Below are positions 35,538 through 46,883 of a stretch of 64,000 nt of DNA, piece after piece. Source of the DNA: Gonium pectorale. Taxonomy: Eukaryota; Chlorophyta; Chlorophyceae; Chlamydomonadales; Volvocaceae. Both the position numbers and the translations under genes were made by a program. Numbering within the stretch: the first letter of the stretch is position 1; each line of letters begins with the position of its first letter. The notes below the pieces were generated by a model, which did not search any database, was not told the DNA's origin, and was given only the letters and a program-made list of their open reading frames with translations. The stretch spans positions 110,945 through 174,944 of the forward strand of contig LSYV01000054.1 of assembly GCA_001584585.1 (NCBI GenBank), given 5' to 3'.

Positions 35538-38407
35538 ATGACAAGGCCGAAAATAGTGTACTACAATGTGCGGGGCAGGCGAGTCGCCCGAAACACCCGA
35601 AACTCTCGGCTGCACAGCAAGTGAGCTCGCGTGCATGGTCTTGCAGGGCAGAGGTGATGAAGTTGTGCATCGTGGCCGGGGGAGACGATTTTGAGTTTGA
35701 GCTGGCAAGCTATGAAGCTATGAAGGCCCAACCCCTCCAGTACCCGTTCGTCCAGGTCCCAAGGTGAGCCCCCTGTGTAGCCCTTTTGCTCATTGCTTTC
35801 CTCACGAGGACATCTTGTCCCTCATGCCGTTTTGTGAACCCATGCCCGTCCGTGCGCCGCGCCGGTCCCCAAAACCCGCAGGCTGGTGGACGGTGAGCCA
35901 TCATTGTGCAGCGACCAGCGAGTGCATTCAATAGGGCATTGTGTGAGTCATGCCTCAAGTCCGCAGGTGATGTCGACATGGTCCAGTCCAACGCAATTTG
36001 CAGGTGGGTGGGAGCTGCGCAACGCTTCTTGCCGAGTCGTCCCCTGACGGGAGTGGCGGACTCCGCCTCTCACATGCTGGGACCCCATCTACCGGGGCAG
36101 ACCGTTGGCTTCCTCCTTTGCTGCTTTCTTGATACCCCATCCACGCCAGTGTCATCTTCTTCTGCATCGATGGCTGTCGTGCGCTTCGCTTCTACACGCC
36201 CTCGCCAGCCAGCAACTTGCTAAGCGCCCCTCCCTGGCGCGATGCATGTCGTCCTTCTCCACACCTGGTCTGCAAGCTCCCACCCCTGCAGGCCCATGCC
36301 GCATGCAGGTACCTCGCCCGGAAGTACGGCCTGAACGGCACGTCCGACAAGGAGGTCGCTGAGGTGGACGAGGCCCTGGAGGGCGTGGAGGCCCTGCGCC
36401 AAAAGTACCTGACCCTCGTCTACCAGGACAAGCTGGTGCGTGGGCGTCTGGGCGGATGTGGGTGTGTGGGTGAGGGTTGAGGGTGGCACCCGTTACGTCT
36501 AGCAGACGTGCCACTTGCGCTTGCGAGGGGCGCACAGAAGGGGTCGGGTTCAGCCCTCATGAATGCCCGGGCCAGTGGCCGCCACGCGTGAACGCGGCCG
36601 GCTGTGGTGCCCGTCCTTGTTGCATTCACAGCACCCGGTGGCCGCCCGAAAAGGCTGCCCGTGAAAGCTGACCGTAAGAGCTGCCCGGGAAGGCTGATAG
36701 GAAAGGCTGACCCTGCGACCCACGCCCTGCCCTGGCTGCCTGGCAGGCTGACGAGGCGAAGGCCAAGTACTGGGGTCTGCACGGTGACCCGGCCAACGCA
36801 GAGTCTCGGTACGGTGAGATGCTGGATGCCATGGACGCACGACGCCGTACAGGCTGCTCCCTGCTGCCCCTGCTGCTGTAACACGTCGTACACTGGCCGC
36901 CGCTTGTGTGCAGACCACCCGAGCTGCTTCCATAAGCGTCGCCAGTCCCCTCCGCACGCTCTCTCGCTTGCCGCGCACGCTCTGCTTTGCAGCTCCACTT
37001 CACGGGTCATCGCAATTACTGCTCGTTGACATTAGGGGCTGCCCACCCTTGCGCCGCTGCTGCATGCCTCTCGTGCCCTCACAGCCGCCGGCGCGCACCT
37101 GTCCTACCTGTCCCGCCTGCTGAAGCGCAACGCCGCCGGCGGCGGCAAGGCGTTTGTGGGCTCGGGCCTCACGGTGGCGGACCTGGCCGTCTTCGACATC
37201 GTCGATCTGCACGCCCGCATCTTCGGCGATGAGCTGAAGGCGGCGGTGAGCGTGTTGGGCCGGGGGGGGGGTAATACGGAACGGGAAACGGGTCGCGTCG
37301 CGGACACCGAATCGCATACTCAGTAGTAGGAGGAACGGCGGTCTGGGTAGAGAGTTGAAGACGACCTGCAAAACTGCGATGTTAGCGACGAGCGTTCCGT
37401 GCATTGGCATACCTTCGCGGTGTAGTCGCCGATAGATTGCTGACAGGAGAAGAGGAGGCGGCGGAGACCCCATGCCCACCCGCCCAACCTAACACGCGGA
37501 CAGACTGGCACAGCACTGACACCGCGAGCGCGGGCCTGCCCAGACGAACTTTCCCAACGGCACTGACCCAATCAACGCTTTGTACTGACCTACAGTACAG
37601 GCCGGGGGGGGGTCAGGAAGAGGCGAAGCGGGGAGCGTGTGAGGCCGGGTGGGGGGAGAAATGAGGGGAGGGGGAGGGCGGCACTAGCGGGCGACCGGCA
37701 GTAGGGGCTGTGAGTTGTTGGGGCTGTTAGAGGATAGGAGCTCGGAATGGATACGCGTACGCTAGTCGCGCCGGGCAGGGTGTGTGCGATGTGGGCAACG
37801 GTGGCACAGGGACGTCTGCGTAGGCTCTGCTCCCGCCCGTTGGCCTGTATTGCGTCTTGGCCTCGCCGCTCAGCTCTCAACCTGTTACCGTTCCCCTACT
37901 ATGCGCCGCGTGAGCACGTCACACCGTAGCGGTGCCGGTATTTGCGGCTCGCTGCATTCCGAAATTTGTTTTATGCTTCCCCGTTTCTGGTTCTTTTTTT
38001 TCTAGTCGGTTTTCGCCCCCTGACCTGCCTGCGACACCCGTGTCGCTATTTGGCAGTTCGGTCTCAGCCGGACGTGATCCTTTCGTAGACACGGTCCGCG
38101 GGCCCGCCCGCCCGTTCCCCCGATTTGCCACGGCCCGCAACGCCCCGTTCTGCGCGGCAACCCCTCCGGCAAGCGCATTGCCATGGGATAGTTGGAGTCT
38201 TAACGTCCATGCTTGCTAAGTGTCTTCCACCAACGCGTTGCCGGATGCAGCCCCTCCTCTTCTTCCAGCTTAAGTTGGCCCGTTTGTCGGCTGCAGTACC
38301 CGGATCTGCTGGCACACCACGCCTACATCGCCGGTCTGCCCCACATCAAGGAGTACCTCGCATCGCCCAAACGGTTACCGGTAATAAACGGCAACAAGAT
38401 GGGTTAG
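35538..38407 (+). CDS. Sigma-class glutathione S-transferase, paralogue 2 (11-nt microexon, GC-AG intron)
   Basis: GST of 223 aa, same role as its neighbour. Eight exons: 35538-35578, 35647-35763, 35882-35892, 35967-36003, 36309-36435, 36747-36813, 37085-37245, 38297-38407. The exon at 35882-35892 is only 11 nt (GCTGGTGGACG) and with the next exon makes up the 48 nt that form one exon in GST1, encoding LVDGDVDMVQSNAICR. The first intron begins GC (CAG|GCGAGT) and no in-frame GT alternative fits. Catalytic Tyr is likely Tyr8 in KIVYYNVRGR; the QS motif, YLARKYGLNG helix and SGLTVADL box are present. All phases close and the C-terminus ends KEYLASPKRLPVINGNKMG. Long last intron (about 1 kb). 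Head-to-tail with GST1, so probably a tandem duplicate. Confidence 0.9.
35882..35892 (+). other. 11-nt microexon of GST2
   Basis: GCTGGTGGACG is flanked by CGCAG and GTGAGCC. It supplies the residues L-V-D and part of G. Without it the frame is lost and a four-residue segment conserved in both other GST paralogues disappears. Confidence 0.85.
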
Positions 38408-38541
38408 CACGGGCCGTGAAACCTCACAGTCTGACGGATAAGAGCGAAGGAGAGCCTGGGGACAGCACATTTTGTCATGATGCGGCCAGCGGTGTGCTCG
38501 CAGTGTTCGCGCTCGGCAATAGTTTACTTGAAGGCTCGTTT

Positions 38542-38546
38542 TGTAA
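38542..38546 (+). terminator. Candidate TGTAA polyadenylation signal of GST2
   Basis: TGTAA lies 135 nt after the GST2 stop codon, a typical distance. Confidence 0.5.
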
Positions 38547-38740
38547 ATACGTTTGTACAGCGAAAGTCATCATGAGGCAAGGTGGAGACAAGAAGGCTCC
38601 ACGCGCAGGAGGGCTGCGGCGCGACAGGGCCCTAGCGGCCGCGGACTGCACGTCGTGCACTGTCCTATACGGTATGCCCAGAGTAAAGTGTATCGACGTC
38701 CGTTCGAGCGGTTTGCTTGTGGCGTACAAAGCGGTTTTGT

Positions 38741-38785
38741 GTCGTTTCGAGGTGCGCTCCCTCTTTCTTTGCAGTTTTCCGTTTC
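38741..38785 (+). repeat. Dispersed GGAAACGTCGC repeat family, copy E (partial)
   Basis: Keeps only the 3' block: GAGGTGCGCTCCCTCTTTCT followed by TTGCAGTTTTCC, matching copies B and D. Confidence 0.4.
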
Positions 38786-39253
38786 CCGGTCGGCTGTGGG
38801 ATTGATTGGCGTGGGCCCGTCTCTTGCCGGCCGATTCAGGAGTTGGTGTTACGCCTGCGTGGGATCCTGCAGCAATGATGCGTGCGTTCCTTGCCGAATT
38901 TCGCTTCAGCAGTTGAATGTAATGCATATGTTGGGCGGACATGTGCCGTTTGCGGTGTGTATTACGAAGGCAGGCAGCTCTCCGCCGGTCTTCCGCTGAT
39001 CGTTAAGGCAGACGCGACCCATGGGTCATAGGTTAGGGCACCATGTACGGGGTGGGTTGTACATGGGAGGGCTCAGATTTTCCTGCAAGTCTTTACCTTC
39101 CTGTTTGCAATCCAGTTGTTGCTTTTGATGATGCAGCTGTGCTTCCTGACTCCTGCCTCACGGTCCTTGCCCATGCTGACACAGGGGACATGTTATGGGG
39201 CTTAAGTCCCCTAGAGGCGTCCCTTTGATATAAGGGCGAATTAAGTGACATGA

Positions 39254-39258
39254 TTACA
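39254..39258 (-). terminator. Candidate TGTAA polyadenylation signal of the unknown minus-strand gene
   Basis: The minus strand reads TGTAA about 350 nt beyond the last possible stop codon of the gene at 39606. Confidence 0.35.
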
Positions 39259-39605
39259 GACGCGAAATGTAATGCAGTTTGAGGTTGTCCAATGTCTTCG
39301 TGCCCGCTTTCGGTTGGAAGTAGGCACCGGACACATGGGCAGTCCGGGCGAGGTTCCGGCTGGTGGCGAGTTCACGTGGGTGGCAGTTGGGGAGGAATCA
39401 GGCGCCAGATTGACATCACCACGCGGGCAGTGAAAAATGATAAACATGCGGCAGTGGTTACTAATGGTTTGACATGAGTCAGCGCAAGGCAGATTGCAGC
39501 CTGATGGAGGCTATTGGAGGCACCGCTGCTGCTGCTTGCAGTTTGCATTCCATGCTCCTCTTCCCAGGAATTGACACGCAGATGTACCGGTGCGGCTGCT
39601 ACACA

Positions 39606-42600
39606 TTACTCTGGTACAAGGCCGCTGCAAAGACACCGCGGCCAGATGCTTATGTGCATGAGTGCGAAGTGTCCGCCAGGAGCCCCACGGTCGATCCCAT
39701 CCGAGAGGTCCCAGGGCTTCCACATGCCAATCCCAGGTGCCCGCGCCGCCTCACTCCCCGCCCGCGCCAGCAACCCGTTGATATCCACACCCTTCTCCGC
39801 CAACCCCAACTGCGCACTTCCCCGTTCCCCCTGGCACGTACTGCCTAGACTCCCGGAAGCCGGGAACCTCACACTGCTCCTGCTCCCACAGATAAAGTTC
39901 AGGAAGCTGCAAAGGAATAGGCAGCAGCAGCTGCCGCAGCCACCCTCAATGCGAGCGTGCCTCTGCCAGCGAGCCCTACGCTACCGTACCGCCTCCCTCC
40001 TTAGTCCTCACGCCCCCGACTTCATCATCCATGCCCCCCTCACGTCGGTCCCCTTTCTCCTCCTGCTCCTTTTCGCTCCCCGCCACCTGCCGACGCTCCA
40101 TGCCCCTCTCAGCTTTCCCTACCCGCCACTTCTTTAGCTCCTTCCTCCATACACCCAAGAGCCCCAACCCTCCGCCCGCTTGCATGCTCCCCCTCCCCGA
40201 CCACGGCTGGCCTCCTCGCTCACGGCTGCTGGCCCCGTGCCGCCTGCCGTGCCGCCTGCGCCGCCAGCGCCTCCGTCTCGCGCTGGATGGCGCGCAGCGT
40301 GGACAGCAGGCTGGCCTTGCCGGGGTTGGGCGGCTGCCGCTCCACGTCCGCCACCATGCGGCCCAGCGTGGCCGCGAACCAGCGGTCGTTCATGGTAAGC
40401 GTGGCCACCAGCTCGGCGCCGCCCGAGATGTAGATCTGTAGGACACGGCGGCGGGCAACGGGTTGCGGGCTCGGACGGCTACCCGTAGTAGGCATACGGC
40501 GCGATGATACAAACAGCAGGCCGCCCGGATATGTCCCGAGAGGTGTCGACGGACGACGGACGAGGCAGGGCGCAGGACGCAGCACGCACCTCTCGCCGTG
40601 CTGCCTCCGCCTGCGTCCGCACGAGGCGGTTGAGCAGCTGCAGCTCGGGCCGCAGCGTCGACTGCTTGACGTCCCATGCGGCCGTCAGCGCGCGCCCGAG
40701 GCGCGAAGACGCCTCGGTGTTGCCCTCCTTCTGGGCCTGCAGCAGAGGGCCAGCGATGGAGGGGTGTGTTGGAATCGGGTGCGGGGGTGGCGGGGCTGGC
40801 GTCCATTGCTGCCGCAGGGAGCGCCGCGCAGCCCTTTGCCCAGCCCCGCCAGAGCGGCCACAACCGGGGAGGGGGACGTATAGCATGTTGCCGCCACATT
40901 TCAGCGGTAAAGGGGACCGTGTTCTTAACCCACGGAGACGACGTGATTGAGCCGTGCGGGGCTTGCTTCTGGCTGGGCGGGGCAGCAGTCCAGGGACCTC
41001 GCTGGCAGCACAGGGCGGCATCGTGAGGCAAGGGTCCGTCCAAGTCTCGGCGGGCTTGCGGGCGTGGAGAAATACGATGCACGCGACGCTAGAACACACG
41101 CATATACAACGGGGTGGGTCGGGTGCGGGAACAAGGGCTGCCGGCTAGGTTGCTCTTGCTCGTTAGCAAACTTGCACCTGTTTGAGCACGCTGTCATGCA
41201 CACAGACACGCATATAGAACACACGACACCAGCCTCGTGGTTGGCCGGGAGGCGAGCAGTTGACCTTCAGTGCTCCATTCAAGCGAAGGGCCGGGCCTTG
41301 CGCAGTACCGGGCTGCCGGGACACGCACCAGCCTCACCGGTCAAGCAGTTCCCATCCGGCCCCGGTCCCCACGACATCCAGCCCCGCCTCTGGCAGACCC
41401 CCGTCAAGCGCACCAGCGCAACCGGCTGCTCTCTCCGCTGCCCTCAAGAAGATGCTGGCTCCTCCGTTACATCGCGCACCAGCCACACGCAGGGGCCGGC
41501 CGTCGTGGGAGGATTTCCCGCTTCTCCGCACAGGCCCTGCTTGCGCGATGGGGCCTTACGCGCCTGGGCTCAGCCCTCGCCTTCGACCCCGGCTGCCGGC
41601 CCGGGAGGGCAGGCACTGAAGCTGGTTCGCTGGTTCGAAACCAGCAACAAGACATGTGCCAGTTCCTCGTATCCCCCAACCTCGTTTCCACATCTTCAAA
41701 AAAAGAGAACCAGAAACGGGGAACCACGCCACCCCCTCACTGCACCCACCCGAGAGGTCTCTAGGGGCACCGCACATGCCCCCTGCTCGCGGCGCCGGCC
41801 AGCGCTGCGCTGGCGGGGCCCCGACCTTGGCTGGGGCCCGGCGCCTGCCGTAACGTCCGACCCGCAGCCACTGCCCTCCGCGCTGTCCCAGGTAGCGCGC
41901 GTGATGGCTGACCAGCACGGCATATCCTGTTACCTGTTTTCTCCGACCGCACGAGGCAGCTTCGGCGCCTCGGATCCCCACCCCGGTCTCCGTCCCCGCC
42001 GTTGCCCTCAGGCCGCGGACACGCAGCAACGCACCAGTGACAGGTAGGTGCCAGCCGTCATGAAGAACTCCTCGTTCAGGCCCTCAACATTCTGGCGCGC
42101 CACCAAGGTTGGGTCGGACGCCTGCAGCAGCTGCGCCAGGAGGTCTGTGTGGCGCTTCTGAGACACCCGCGCGCCGTCCAGCCGTGCCGAGTTGAGGTCG
42201 GGCTCAACGGGCGTTGCGTTGGAGGCCGCTGGGGCTGAGCCCCAGCGGAAGCGCGCGGGGGGTGTTGCTACGCGTTCCCCGCGGCCGTGGCGGGTGTGGC
42301 GCGCAGCAGGTGAACGTATGGTGACGGGGGCGAAGGCGAAGGGTGCCGCCCCAGCGCGCAATGTGGAGGGGGTATAGCTCGAGAGGAAGGCGTACGGGAT
42401 GAGGGGGGGCCGGGTGCGGTGGCGGAGGGGGGCCGCTGAGCCCGCAGCCGGGTGCCCTGGGGATGCGGAGAAGGTTGACGGTTCAGGGTAAGGAGCTGCC
42501 AGCAAGTGCGATGCGCTAGTGAAGCAGAACTGTGTGTCTCGTCCGAGGATTCTTCCCCCGGAACTGCTCTTTTCCGACACGAGTGTTCCTTCGCAGCGTA

Positions 42601-42619
42601 ACCCACCTGCGCTCAGCAT
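39606..42619 (-). CDS. Unrecognised protein, helical, five-exon model
   Basis: I do not recognise this gene. The best model on the minus strand joins 42607-42619 (13 nt, start), 42035-42234, 40590-40736, 40224-40435 and a last exon between about 39885 and 39606; the first four exons close in phase (1, 0, 0, 2). The core is strongly helical and protein-like: ARQNVEGLNEEFFMTAGTYL, then AQKEGNTEASSRLGRAL, STLRPELQLLNRLVRTQAEA, then LTMNDRWFAATLGRMVADVE and LLSTLRAIQRETEALAAQAA. The TGA at 40220-40222 lies inside a donor (CC|GTGAGCGAGG), so translation probably continues. The following frame reads LGLAEKGVDINGLLARAGSE, which looks coding, but its exact acceptor and end are uncertain. Upstream frame to 42733 is open, so a longer N-terminus is possible. 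No signal peptide or known catalytic motif is visible. Confidence 0.6.
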
Positions 42620-42916
42620 TCCTGCACCAGAATTATCAACTGTGACGCAAAGTACTATTGTTTCGCACCGCTGGGGCCTGCGCGTACCTCTTCCGTGCGG
42701 TTCGTAGACCAGAGACCCGCAGCCCTTTCGCAACTGTTTGGAAAATCCAATTATGCATAAGCCAGCCAGTTGCTAATATAATACATCAAAACGCAACCAA
42801 CTCAAGGCTGCCGACTTTCTGGTACCGAGAGAGTAAAGCAATCCCCTGTTCCCCTGCGTTTTTTGTGCCAGTCATGCTTCCATAGCTGCTGTTATTTTGC
42901 ACGGACATCAATCCAG
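42620..42916. promoter_or_regulatory. Divergent region between the unknown gene and the F-box gene
   Basis: About 300 bp between opposing inferred starts, with an AT-rich patch (TAATATAATACATC) near 42773-42786 that could serve either promoter. No further element is evident. Confidence 0.35.
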
Positions 42917-45900
42917 ATGTCGCAGGGCTGGATTGCTGGGAGAGGAAGTGGGCCTTTGGCCCTGGATACGCTGCACCTCTATGAGCGGCCCTCGGCTCAG
43001 CGTGGATCGTCATGGTCGAATACGCCGGAGGGCGTGCTGTCCCAAGTTGGCCGGTATCTGGACTCCTACGCGCTCGCCAACGCCCGGGCTGTCTGCAAGC
43101 CCTGGCGTCATGCGTTCAGCCTCGACATTCACTCAGCAAGGCTGGAGGTCCAGGAGCATGGGGCCGGCTATGCCAGGTCGTTTTTGCGCGCTTTCAAACG
43201 CGCCTTCCCCGCTACCAATGAGCTGGTGCTTGAGGTTACGTTTCGTCGAACGGCTCGCGAGAAGATCCAGGCTGCGCTGGAGGAGTACTTCCAGGCGCTG
43301 CAGGATGTGGGCCTGCAATCCCTGCAGCTTAACCTGGACCTCAACTCATTCAACGAGCGGAAGATTAAACTACCCGACGTGTCCCTTCTAGCGTGCTGGA
43401 GGGAGCTCACGCGTCTCACGCTGCAGGTGGACGGGTCCCCCTTGCTGGTTTGGGTACTGGGCCAACCCTGGTCAGGGACCAACGGCCAGCCTATCGCACA
43501 TGAATAGGACATGCGTGTGGTGTACAGTGCCCCTGTGCTAAGCACAGATGATGTCAGAGAGAATAGAGTTGAGGTGCGCCCATGGACGGGCAAGGGTCTG
43601 AGGGGCGTTATTGCCGATATGGCACGTGGACCCACCGTATCGAGGCTTTCGGTAGACAGTGCCATGGGTTGCCGCGAGAGGAGCATGATGGATGTGGTGG
43701 CGTTATGCTTGGTCCCACTTGAGCACTGGGCAAACAGACAACAGCCCGTGGCTTGACACCCCACATGTGTCTTGCCAACCTGACGCCGGCGCCACGGGAT
43801 CTATCAAGCAGACCAAACCCCTTGCCGTAACACGTGCCTCAGGAGTCTGGCTGGCGCTCGCAACAGCTTCGCGTGGACGCGGGCACAGTGTTTGCCTCCC
43901 TGCCCAGCCTGCAGGAGCTCTCGGTGGTTTGCAAGTTCTCGGGGGCGGTTAAGGCGCGCTGGTGGCGACCGCCTAGCCCAGCTGAACGCCTGGCAGCCCG
44001 CATTCCCACCTGGCCGCCGGCAGCTGCTACCGTCCGCGCGGCCACGGGTGGGACCGCGGACGTGGACATGTCGACGGACGACGGAGTTGCAGGGGCCGGG
44101 GGGTCGCACACGCAGCAGCTCCAGCAGCAGCGGCAGCCCGGGGACCACAACCACCGGCAGCAGGTGGCGGCCCTGCAGGCGCAGGTGCAGGCGGTGGCGT
44201 ACCCTGTGCTGACGCAGCACCTGCGCTGCCAGATGACGCAGAACCAGAGCATGTCGGGCGAGCTGCAGAAGGCGCTCCGGCGCATCACACCGGCGCTGCA
44301 GGTACGGGCCTGTTGGTACTAGCACACCGCGGCGGGGCGGGGGGGGGTGGGGCGCGCGCTGCCGGTCCGTGGTTGTCGTTCTTGCGTGTCGCCGGGAACG
44401 GACTGGTCGTNNNNNNNNNNNNNNNNNNNNNNNNNNNNNNNNNNNNNNNNNNNNNNNNNNNNNNNNNNNNNNNNNNNNNNNNNNNNNNNNNNNNNNNNNN
44501 NNNNNNNNNNNNNNNNNNNNNNNNNNNNNNNNNNNNNNNNNNNNNNNNNNNNNNNNNNNNNNNNNNNNNNNNNNNNNNNNNNNNNNNNNNNNNNNNNNNN
44601 NNNNNNNNNNNNNNNNNNNNNNNNNNNNNNNNNNNNNNNNNNNNNNNNNNNNNNNNNNNNNNNNNNNNNNNNNNNNNNNNNNNNNNNNNNNNNNNNNNNN
44701 NNNNNNNNNNNNNNNNNNNNNNNNNNNNNNNNNNNNNNNNNNNNNNNNNNNNNNNNNNNNNNNNNNNNNNGGGGGGTGGCGCGCGCTGCCGGTCGTGGTT
44801 GCGTTCTGCGTGTCGCCGGGAAGCTGGTCTGGGCGTGACGCACGCAACGGGGGGATGCAGAGGACGCGACCTTCACGCCGAGACACGGACACGGCACCCG
44901 CCATCTGTTCTTGCGTGGCATCCTTGCGCCTCAGCCGAGTCTCGTAGCGCTATACGGCGTATACCCTCTCGGCGCCTTCCCAACATGGCGACCCACGGTG
45001 CCACGCCATTCCACGCGACCGCATGCGCAGTCGCACATCTCCGCCCTCACCTTCGAAATCGTGGAGGAGACGTACGCCGAGCCGGCCAGGTCGCCCAGCC
45101 CGCTGGAGCTCTCGGGCCTTCCCGGCCTCAAGTCCCTCACGGTCCTGTCGGGCGCGGAGGACGCGCTGGCGCACTCCAAGCTGGACATCGTGGGGGCCTC
45201 GGTCCTGGAGAGCCTGGTCATCTTCGACGTCTCGTGCGGCTGCTGGTGCTACAAGAAGCCGGGGCACGGAATCCCGCAGCGCCTGTTGTCCTCGCCGCCC
45301 GTCTGCCTGCGCAGCCTCACGGTCGTGGGCTTCGTAGTGAACCAGTGCACGAACCTGCACGCGCTGTCGGGGCTAGCGGCGCTGGAGGAGCTGCGTCTAG
45401 AGCAGCCCGACCCGGATTCGCTCGGCAGCGTGGCGGGGGAGCTGCTGCTGACATGGCTGCCGCCCAGCCTCCGGGTCCTCAAGCTGCACGCCATGGTGCT
45501 GCCCCCCTGCGCCGCCACCGCCGCCGCGGCGGCGGCGCCCGGCGCCGGCGCCGACGCCACGGAGCTGCTGTACGGCATTGCGCCGACGGCGCCGCTGCCG
45601 CGCCTGCAGGAGCTCTACCTGTCGAAGTGCAAGGTCCCGACGCTGGGCGTGCTGGGCGTCTGCCCGCAGCTGACCTCCCTCGGTGTCTTCAACTGCCTCA
45701 GCTGCAGCGGCATGCTGCCGGTGGCGTCGGCGATGCCCGCCCTGTGCTCGCTCGCGCTTATCCACACCCTAAACCCCGAGCAGGATCTTGGACCCGGCGG
45801 CAGCAGCCCGTCACCGGTCCCGGTGGCCGCGGGGGGCATGCACCACGGCGACAACGGCTTCGCCGCCCCCGGTGAAGCCCATGGCGGCCCGAACGGGGCT

Positions 45901-46883
45901 GTCTTCGGCGGCACGGCGGCGTTCGCGGCTGGCGTGCCGAGCATGGCAGCGGCGGCGACGTCGCAGGCGGCGGCGCCAAACGTGTCAGGGTTGCCGCTGC
46001 CGCCGGTGGCCTGGGGCAGCGACGAACAGGTGGCCGCGATGGCGGCGTGCGGCACCGTCACCTCGCTTCAGCTCATAGTGCCGCGTGGCGGCGGTGCCGC
46101 CGCCGGTGCCGCTATCGCCGGGGGCGGCTCTCCGGCTGTAACGGCGATGGCGGGCATGCCGTACCTGAAAGAGCTGGACGTATGCCTGCCCTGCGGGCCC
46201 AGCGAGTGGATGATGGGACTGGCACGGCTGGGCGGCAGCCGGCGGACGGGCGGGCCGCTGCGTCGGCTGACAATCTGGGTGGACAGCCGGACGTGCGTAA
46301 ACCGCGTCCGCGCGCAGCAGCTCCAGGTGGGCTCCTGCGGATTGTGTGGCGCAGGGTGTGGGGTGGGATTTTGTTCGCTAGTTTTGTGAGGGTTGGCGAT
46401 CCAAGGGAAGTTCGTGAGGTGGAGCGTACCGGTATTTGACTGAGACGTTAAGGCCTTAGGCCCAAACGAAACTGGGAAAGCATGGGGTTGAGCGAAGAGG
46501 TAGCGGGTGTCTGGGCATGTTTTAACCGTAACACGGGGTTCCGTATAGGGACCTTCAGCGGCATGCTAATTGGAGGCCAAACATCGCTTAGGGTCCGCCT
46601 TCTATCGTCCACAACTGGCTTGCACCCTGTCCAGTCTTTACCTCCGTAGTGCGGTGCCCCACCTGACTAACGCTCCTGTCTGCCCCTTATCTGGACGGGA
46701 CAAACGCTGCTGGCGCCCAGCTCGTCATTGTTCATTCCCTTCCCCCTTCAACTCCCTTCTCTGCAGGCGCTGCAGCGCAACTTGCAAGCCCAGATGCCGG
46801 AGACGTTGGTGGAGTGGGCTGCCGCCGAATCCCGTTACAGCAGCTGGACCGGTCTTGAGGCACGCGTCTTCCGACCGCACTGA
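42917..46883 (+). CDS. F-box/leucine-rich-repeat-like protein
   Basis: Predicted 793-aa substrate receptor of an SCF-type ubiquitin ligase, or a related LRR protein. Exons: 42917-43426 (donor uncertain), 43843-44301, 45031-46326, 46767-46883. Near residues 36-68 the sequence TPEGVLSQVGRYLDS, followed by NARAVCKPWRHAF, resembles an F-box. Leucine-patterned segments follow (LTRLTLQ; LPSLQELSVVC; LPGLKSLTVLSG; LAALEELRLEQ; LPRLQELYLSKC; CPQLTSLGVFNC; MPYLKELDVCLP), typical of irregular LRRs. A Gln/His-rich linker lies at about 44105-44165, with Ala/Gly-rich inserts later. The last exon is short and ends VEWAAAESRYSSW... with stop at 46881-46883. The N gap at 44411-44770 lies within the second intron, so no coding sequence need be missing. 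The alternative donor at 43451 would add nine residues to exon 1. Confidence 0.72.
44411..44770. other. Assembly gap (N run) in an intron, with duplicated flanks
   Basis: N run. About 65 bp on its left and right are near-identical (both contain GCGCGCTGCCGGTC, GTGGTTG and GTGTCGCCGGGAA), differing by single-base insertions. This is what unmerged overlapping contig ends look like. Confidence 0.98.

Larger units (their letters stand above)
38408..39605. other. Spacer between convergent GST2 and unknown minus-strand gene
   Basis: Holds the GST2 3' UTR and, on the minus strand, a TGTAA at 39254-39258. A short diverged copy of the dispersed repeat lies at 38741-38785. No coding pattern seen. Confidence 0.45.
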
